Shown here: one piece after another, positions 62,006 to 64,000 of the stretch
Layout of the letters: every line of letters starts with the position of its first letter
Numbering within the stretch: the first letter of the stretch is position 1
Program-made: the position numbers and the translations under genes
Origin: Mangrovibacter phragmitis
GTDB lineage: Bacteria > Pseudomonadota > Gammaproteobacteria > Enterobacterales > Enterobacteriaceae
Assembly: GCF_001655675.1 (NCBI RefSeq)
Contig: NZ_LYRP01000002.1
Coordinates: forward strand, 62,001 to 126,000
Length of the DNA: 64,000 nt
Reading direction: 5' to 3'
The notes under the pieces: generated by a model
The model's database searches: none
The model's input: the letters and a program-made list of their open reading frames with translations, nothing else
What the model was told of the DNA's origin: nothing

Positions 62006-63019
62006 ATGCAAAAAAAATCTATTTATGTCGCTTACACTGGCGGCACCATCGGTATGCAACGTTCTGAGAATGGTTATATACCTGTTTCTGGTCATTTACA
62101 GCGCCAGCTCGCGCAGATGCCTGAGTTCCACCGGCCTGAGATGCCTGCGTTTACCATTCATGAATACCAGCCGCTGATGGATTCATCCGATATGACGCCT
62201 GAGGACTGGCAGCATATTGCCGATGATATCGCCGCACACTATGACCAATATGACGGTTTCGTTATCCTGCACGGAACGGACACCATGGCATTCACGTCTT
62301 CCGCGTTGTCGTTTATGCTGGAAAACCTTGGCAAACCCGTGATTGTCACCGGCTCGCAGATCCCCCTTGCTGAACTGCGTTCCGATGGGCAGATAAACTT
62401 GCTAAATGCGTTATACATTGCGGCAAATTATCCTATCAACGAAGTGACATTGTTCTTCAATAACCGTCTGTATCGTGGTAACCGGACAACTAAAGCCCAT
62501 GCTGATGGTTTTGATGCTTTTGCCTCACCTAACCTGCCGCCATTACTGGAAGCAGGCATTCATATTCGCCGCCTTAATACCACTCCCGCGCCTTCTGGAC
62601 TGGGAGAATTACAGGTGCACCCCATTACTCCGCAACCAATTGGGGTGGTAACAATTTACCCAGGTATTGCGGCCGACGTGGTGCGTAACTTTGTACGCCA
62701 GCCCGTAAAAGCCCTCATTCTGCGTTCCTACGGAGTAGGCAATGCCCCACAAAATCGCTCATTTACTGAAACATTACAGGAAGCCTGCGACCGGGGTATT
62801 GTTGTCGTAAACCTGACGCAGTGTATGTCTGGTAAAGTCAATATGGGAGGCTATGCTACTGGAAATGCGCTGGCCCAGGCGGGCGTGATTAGTGGCTACG
62901 ATATGACCGTGGAAGCGACACTGACTAAGTTACATTATCTGCTCAGCCAGAACCTGGACAGTGAAACAGTACGCCAGCAGATGATGAGCAATTTACGCGG
63001 TGAACTGACTCCTGACTGA
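62006..63019 (+). CDS. ansA: Cytoplasmic L-asparaginase I
   Basis: Hydrolyses asparagine to aspartate and ammonia in the cytoplasm; low-affinity housekeeping type. 337 aa (E. coli 338), without signal peptide, which separates it from periplasmic AnsB. First catalytic threonine Thr14 in AYTGGTIGM, second in ILHGTDTMAFT, and the allosteric-type C-terminal domain is present (CMSGKVNMGGYATG). Transcribed with pncA, 11 bp apart. Confidence 0.95.
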   Translation: MQKKSIYVAYTGGTIGMQRSENGYIPVSGHLQRQLAQMPEFHRPEMPAFTIHEYQPLMDSSDMTPEDWQHIADDIAAHYDQYDGFVILHGTDTMAFTSSALSFMLENLGKPVIVTGSQIPLAELRSDGQINLLNALYIAANYPINEVTLFFNNRLYRGNRTTKAHADGFDAFASPNLPPLLEAGIHIRRLNTTPAPSGLGELQVHPITPQPIGVVTIYPGIAADVVRNFVRQPVKALILRSYGVGNAPQNRSFTETLQEACDRGIVVVNLTQCMSGKVNMGGYATGNALAQAGVISGYDMTVEATLTKLHYLLSQNLDSETVRQQMMSNLRGELTPD

Positions 63020-63030
63020 TGGAGGTTTGC

Positions 63031-63672
63031 ATGGCACGCAGAGCCTTATTGCTGGTTGATATCCAGAATGATTTTTGTGCCGGGGGCGCACTGGCTGTCG
63101 CCGAAGGTGACGCTACTGTTGAGGTTGCCAATCAGTTGATAGAATGGTGCGAGGCTCGCGGAGAAATTGTTATCGCGTCTCAGGACTGGCACCCGCAACA
63201 TCACGGTAGTTTTGCACGGGTGCAGGGTGCAGAGCCCTTCACAACAGGGATGCTGGATGGGCTTGAGCAGACCTGGTGGCCGGATCATTGTGTTCAGAAC
63301 ACGACGGGTGCCGAGTTACATCCGTTACTGAAACAAGGGTCCATCTCCGCCTGTTTTCACAAAGGTGAAAATGCGCTGATTGACAGTTACAGCGCATTTT
63401 TTGACAACGGGCACCGGCAAGAAACGCAGCTCCACGCCTGGCTCCAGCATGTTCAGGCAGACCAATTGATTATTATGGGCCTGGCTACGGATTACTGCGT
63501 CAAGTATACAGTGCTGGACGCACTCAAACTGGGCTATCAGGTTGCAGTCATTGTCGATGGGTGTCGGGGTGTTGAAATGCAGGCAGGCGACAGTACCCGC
63601 GCGTTTCAGGATATGTCCTGTGCCGGCGCAACTCTATACACACTGGAAGACTGGTTAGAATCAGAAAGTTGA
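63031..63672 (+). CDS. pncA: Nicotinamidase/pyrazinamidase
   Basis: Converts nicotinamide to nicotinate in the NAD salvage cycle. From the ATG at 63031, after GGAGGTTTGC, the length is 213 aa as in E. coli. The catalytic triad is Asp10 in LLVDIQNDF, Lys in FHKGEN near 111 and Cys near 156 in GLATDYCVKYT; metal ligands are in SQDWHPQHHGSF. Last gene of the ansA-pncA unit. Confidence 0.96.
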   Translation: MARRALLLVDIQNDFCAGGALAVAEGDATVEVANQLIEWCEARGEIVIASQDWHPQHHGSFARVQGAEPFTTGMLDGLEQTWWPDHCVQNTTGAELHPLLKQGSISACFHKGENALIDSYSAFFDNGHRQETQLHAWLQHVQADQLIIMGLATDYCVKYTVLDALKLGYQVAVIVDGCRGVEMQAGDSTRAFQDMSCAGATLYTLEDWLESES

Positions 63673-63722
63673 GGCCACTGACACGCCATGTTCGGCAGGC
63701 AATGTTTGTACCTTGATACTCG

Positions 63723-63751
63723 CGCGAGCCTGCACACGGGCTCGCGTTTTT
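63723..63751 (+). terminator. Intrinsic terminator of pncA
   Basis: CGCGAGCC / GGCTCGCG, 8-bp perfect stem with an 8-base loop and five T residues, 50 bases past the pncA stop. The remaining bases to yeaC (63752-63910) show nothing further. Confidence 0.85.
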
Positions 63752-63910
63752 AATTGCAGCACAAACGTTGTGTTAGTGGTCAAACTATCCCCAGAGTACC
63801 CAGGGTGTTGATTACCAGGCACCTGGCGCCGACAAACGTGACAACGTCACAAAATCCCGCATCAGCAAAAGCCAAATAAGTACATTCCTGCTGCCAGAGT
63901 CACAACGTTG

Positions 63911-64000
63911 TTAGTCTTGTGGTTTCAGGGTCACAATCGGTGACGTTTCAATGCCGAACTCCGCTTTTAGTTGCTGTTTGCTTTTCATCATAATCTGCCC
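63911..64000 (-). CDS. yeaC: YeaC (DUF1315), C-terminal part cut by window edge
   Basis: The last 29 codons before a TAA at 63911 read GQIMMKSKQQLKAEFG then IETSPIVTLKPQD, closely like the end of E. coli YeaC. The rest lies beyond the right edge. YeaC is a small protein of unknown function next to msrB and gapA in E. coli, which predicts what follows. Confidence 0.8.
   Translation of the reverse strand, partial: GQIMMKSKQQLKAEFGIETSPIVTLKPQD

Overview
This window is chromosomal DNA from a member of the Enterobacteriaceae close to, but not identical with, Escherichia coli. I do not try to name the genus. Most genes follow the E. coli order of the ppsA to yeaC segment, and many products have the same length as their E. 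coli counterparts (PpsA 792 aa, IF3 180 aa, ThrS 642 aa, L35 65 aa, PfkB 309 aa, YniA 286 aa, XthA 268 aa). No tRNA, rRNA, CRISPR array, insertion sequence or prophage was seen.

Layout. A GPH-family sugar symporter is cut by the left edge. It is followed by ppsA, divergent ppsR, aroH, selO and ydiV (gluconeogenic entry, aromatic synthesis, redox AMPylation, flagellar control). Then comes nlpC-btuDEC (vitamin B12 uptake) and the large leftward translation cluster thrS-infC-rpmI-rplT-pheM-pheS-pheT-ihfA, with its classical controls: tRNA-like thrS operator, AUU start of infC and phenylalanine attenuator pheM. From 19.4 to 35 kb lies an accessory block: an AT-rich stretch of small genes around a cold-shock gene, a more GC-rich cassette (GlxA-type regulator, HD-domain protein, alpha/beta hydrolase, metallo-beta-lactamase-fold protein), a LysR/PACE efflux pair, a BetT-like BCCT transporter, a CSS-EAL phosphodiesterase, a chemoreceptor with its own sigma-28 promoter, a GlpM-family gene and a small exported protein. 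The conserved order resumes at ydiY-pfkB-yniA-yniB-yniC, carries an inserted kduD, and continues with ydjM-tcyP-cedA-osmE-nadE, yddG, ves, a YfcZ/YiiS paralogue, spy, the arginine-degrading operon astCADBE, xthA-nudG-ynjH-topB-selD-ydjA and sppA-ansA-pncA, ending in the tail of yeaC.

Regulation readable in the DNA includes a Cra site upstream of ppsA, a TrpR operator before aroH, a KdgR box plus a hairpin next to the ribosome binding site of kduD, two LexA boxes before ydjM, a sigma-54 promoter with paired NtrC sites for the ast operon, and a terminator in the ydiY leader. Compared with E. coli K-12, katE/chb, cho and ydjE-L are absent from their usual places. The points most worth following are the GlxA/HD/hydrolase/MBL cassette, the cold-shock small-gene cluster (two 75-aa paralogues flanking csp, and a four-codon ORF coupled to a YmcF-like protein), and the kduD and ydiY leaders. 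All family assignments rest on recalled family sequences and motifs; no database search was run.
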